Shown: one piece after another, positions 63,347 to 64,000 of the stretch | How positions within the stretch are numbered: position 1 is the stretch's first letter | Layout of the letters: the number at the start of each line of letters is the position of its first letter | Assembly: GCA_021828865.1 (NCBI GenBank) | Contig: JAJZCW010000017.1 | Location: forward strand, 1-64,000 | Direction of reading: 5' to 3' | DNA length: 64,000 bases | Source: Bacillota bacterium | Lineage (GTDB): Bacteria; Bacillota; Bacilli; Alicyclobacillales; SLC66 | Made by a program: the position numbers and the translations under genes | The notes under the pieces: generated by a model | Databases searched by the model: none | The model's input: only the letters and a program-made list of their open reading frames with translations | Told to the model about the DNA's origin: nothing

Positions 63347-64000
63347 GTGAGTGAGCAAGTGGCACAGCAAATGGATCATCAAGTGGTTCAGCAAGTGGAG
63401 CAATCCGAATCAAAACAAACCGTCAAACAAAAAGTGTTTGGCTTTATTTCTGGAAGTTTGGGGCCATTGATTCCGGTATTTGCCGGATCAGCGACGATTA
63501 AAGCGCTACTCGCCATTTTACAGATGTTGCATTGGATATCCCCACAAAGTGGCACTTATTTGATCTTGGCAGCAGCCGGGAATGCAGTCTTTTATTTTAT
63601 GCCAATCCTGCTTGGTATTACGGGCTCCATGGCAATAGGTGCGAGTCCATTTGTGGGTGGAGTCATCGGCGCTGCCTTGCTGGAACCTAATTTTACAGGG
63701 TTACTCCAACATGGGTCGATGTCCTCGTTTCTCGGGATTCCAGTAGTGCTGGAAAACTATTCATCTACGATTTTCCCGATCTTCATTGCAGTTCCCTTGT
63801 ATGCGGTATTTGAGAAATTCCTGAAAAAAGTGATTTATAAAGATGTACAACTTTTCTTGGTGCCAATGCTTTCGCTGATGGTGATCGTTCCTTTGACCGC
63901 ACTCGTGGTTGGGCCGTTTGGCACTTATGCAGGCGACCTGGTAAGTACGATCGTACAGTTTCTCTTCTCTAAAAGTGGATTACTGGCTGGTGGTGTTCTC
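63347..64000 (+). CDS. PTS permease EIIC (beta-glucoside/sucrose type), cut by the right edge
   Basis: GTG 63347 has GAGGTGG 8 bases upstream. The first 27 residues are Gln-rich (VAQQMDHQVVQQVEQ), then EIIC begins: KVFGFISGSLGPLIPVFAGSATIKALLAILQML, PILLGITGSMAIGASPFVGG, VLENYSSTIFPIFIAVPLYAVFEKFLKK, PLTALVVGPFG. This is the EIIC of the glucose/beta-glucoside superfamily. An EIIB domain is absent from the N-terminus, where BglF/SacP-type proteins normally carry it. It should import a sugar with phosphorylation, perhaps a glucuronide; the substrate is inferred from the neighbours. 218 codons are visible; the frame stays open at the edge. Confidence 0.85.
   Translation, partial: MSEQVAQQMDHQVVQQVEQSESKQTVKQKVFGFISGSLGPLIPVFAGSATIKALLAILQMLHWISPQSGTYLILAAAGNAVFYFMPILLGITGSMAIGASPFVGGVIGAALLEPNFTGLLQHGSMSSFLGIPVVLENYSSTIFPIFIAVPLYAVFEKFLKKVIYKDVQLFLVPMLSLMVIVPLTALVVGPFGTYAGDLVSTIVQFLFSKSGLLAGGVL

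Overview
The window reads as chromosome of a Gram-positive member of the Bacillota (Bacilli), most like the spore-forming, often acidophilic Alicyclobacillaceae. This placement is an inference. It rests on Bacillus-style operons and regulation: S-box RNA, PhoP boxes, cre-like sites, NrdR boxes, a gerE remnant next to sdhCAB, a fused chorismate mutase/DAHP synthase, BmrC/BmrD-type exporters, strong GGAGG ribosome sites, and frequent TTG/GTG starts. No rRNA, tRNA, CRISPR array, insertion sequence or phage module was recognised.

Layout. 0-5.9 kb: small membrane proteins (one cut by the left edge, one DUF420), an FMN glutamate-synthase-like protein, a Nudix hydrolase, a metallo-beta-lactamase-fold hydrolase, a cobalamin adenosyltransferase and a HAD phosphatase. 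5.9-9.7 kb: nrdR-nrdJ (B12-dependent ribonucleotide reductase) behind a promoter with two NrdR boxes. 9.7-14.1 kb: accessory stretch with a deleted EamA transporter, an unknown Cys-pair protein divergent from a Cas4-like Fe-S nuclease, a sulfite-oxidase-like molybdoenzyme and a frameshifted PxpC-like gene. 14.1-16.5 kb: fatty-acid genes behind a perfect 16-bp palindrome. 16.5-27.8 kb: CNNM/CorC transporter with a terminator-bearing leader, ferredoxin, heterodimeric ABC exporter, lytic transglycosylase, TetR regulator, an FtsA-like protein with a repetitive C-terminus, and threonine dehydratase. 27.9-32.3 kb: a chimeric gene relic and poorly characterised secreted or membrane proteins.

32.4-34.7 kb: hisC-aroA. 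34.8-38.9 kb: phosphate uptake genes in the order pstB then pstSCA, each part with its own PhoP-type promoter. 39-44.3 kb: ferritin-like/VIT1 iron transporter, pspA, NfeD-SPFH pair, uvrC. 44.3-47.0 kb: SAM-I riboswitch, metX, hom. 47.1-50.5 kb: sdhCAB with a cre-like site. 50.5-53.8 kb: relic zone (truncated gerE, oxidoreductase tail, hybrid-kinase tail) around an intact PadR/MFS efflux unit and a 33-aa small ORF. 53.8-57.1 kb: 1090-aa GAF/PAS diguanylate cyclase. 57.2 kb to the right edge: an AraC regulator divergent from a full glucuronate pathway (uxaC, uxuA, SDR oxidoreductase, eda, kdgK), then a PTS EIIC permease cut by the window end.

Several gene sets act together. Cobalamin adenosylation can feed NrdJ. 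Glucuronate is converted to fructuronate, mannonate, KDG, KDPG, then pyruvate and glyceraldehyde-3-phosphate by consecutive genes. MetX and Hom form a SAM-controlled methionine branch. A recurring oddity is gene relics with simple deletion or fusion scars (EamA, PxpC-like, ATPase/glycosidase chimera, gerE/MocA, hybrid kinase), which suggests ongoing small-deletion decay.
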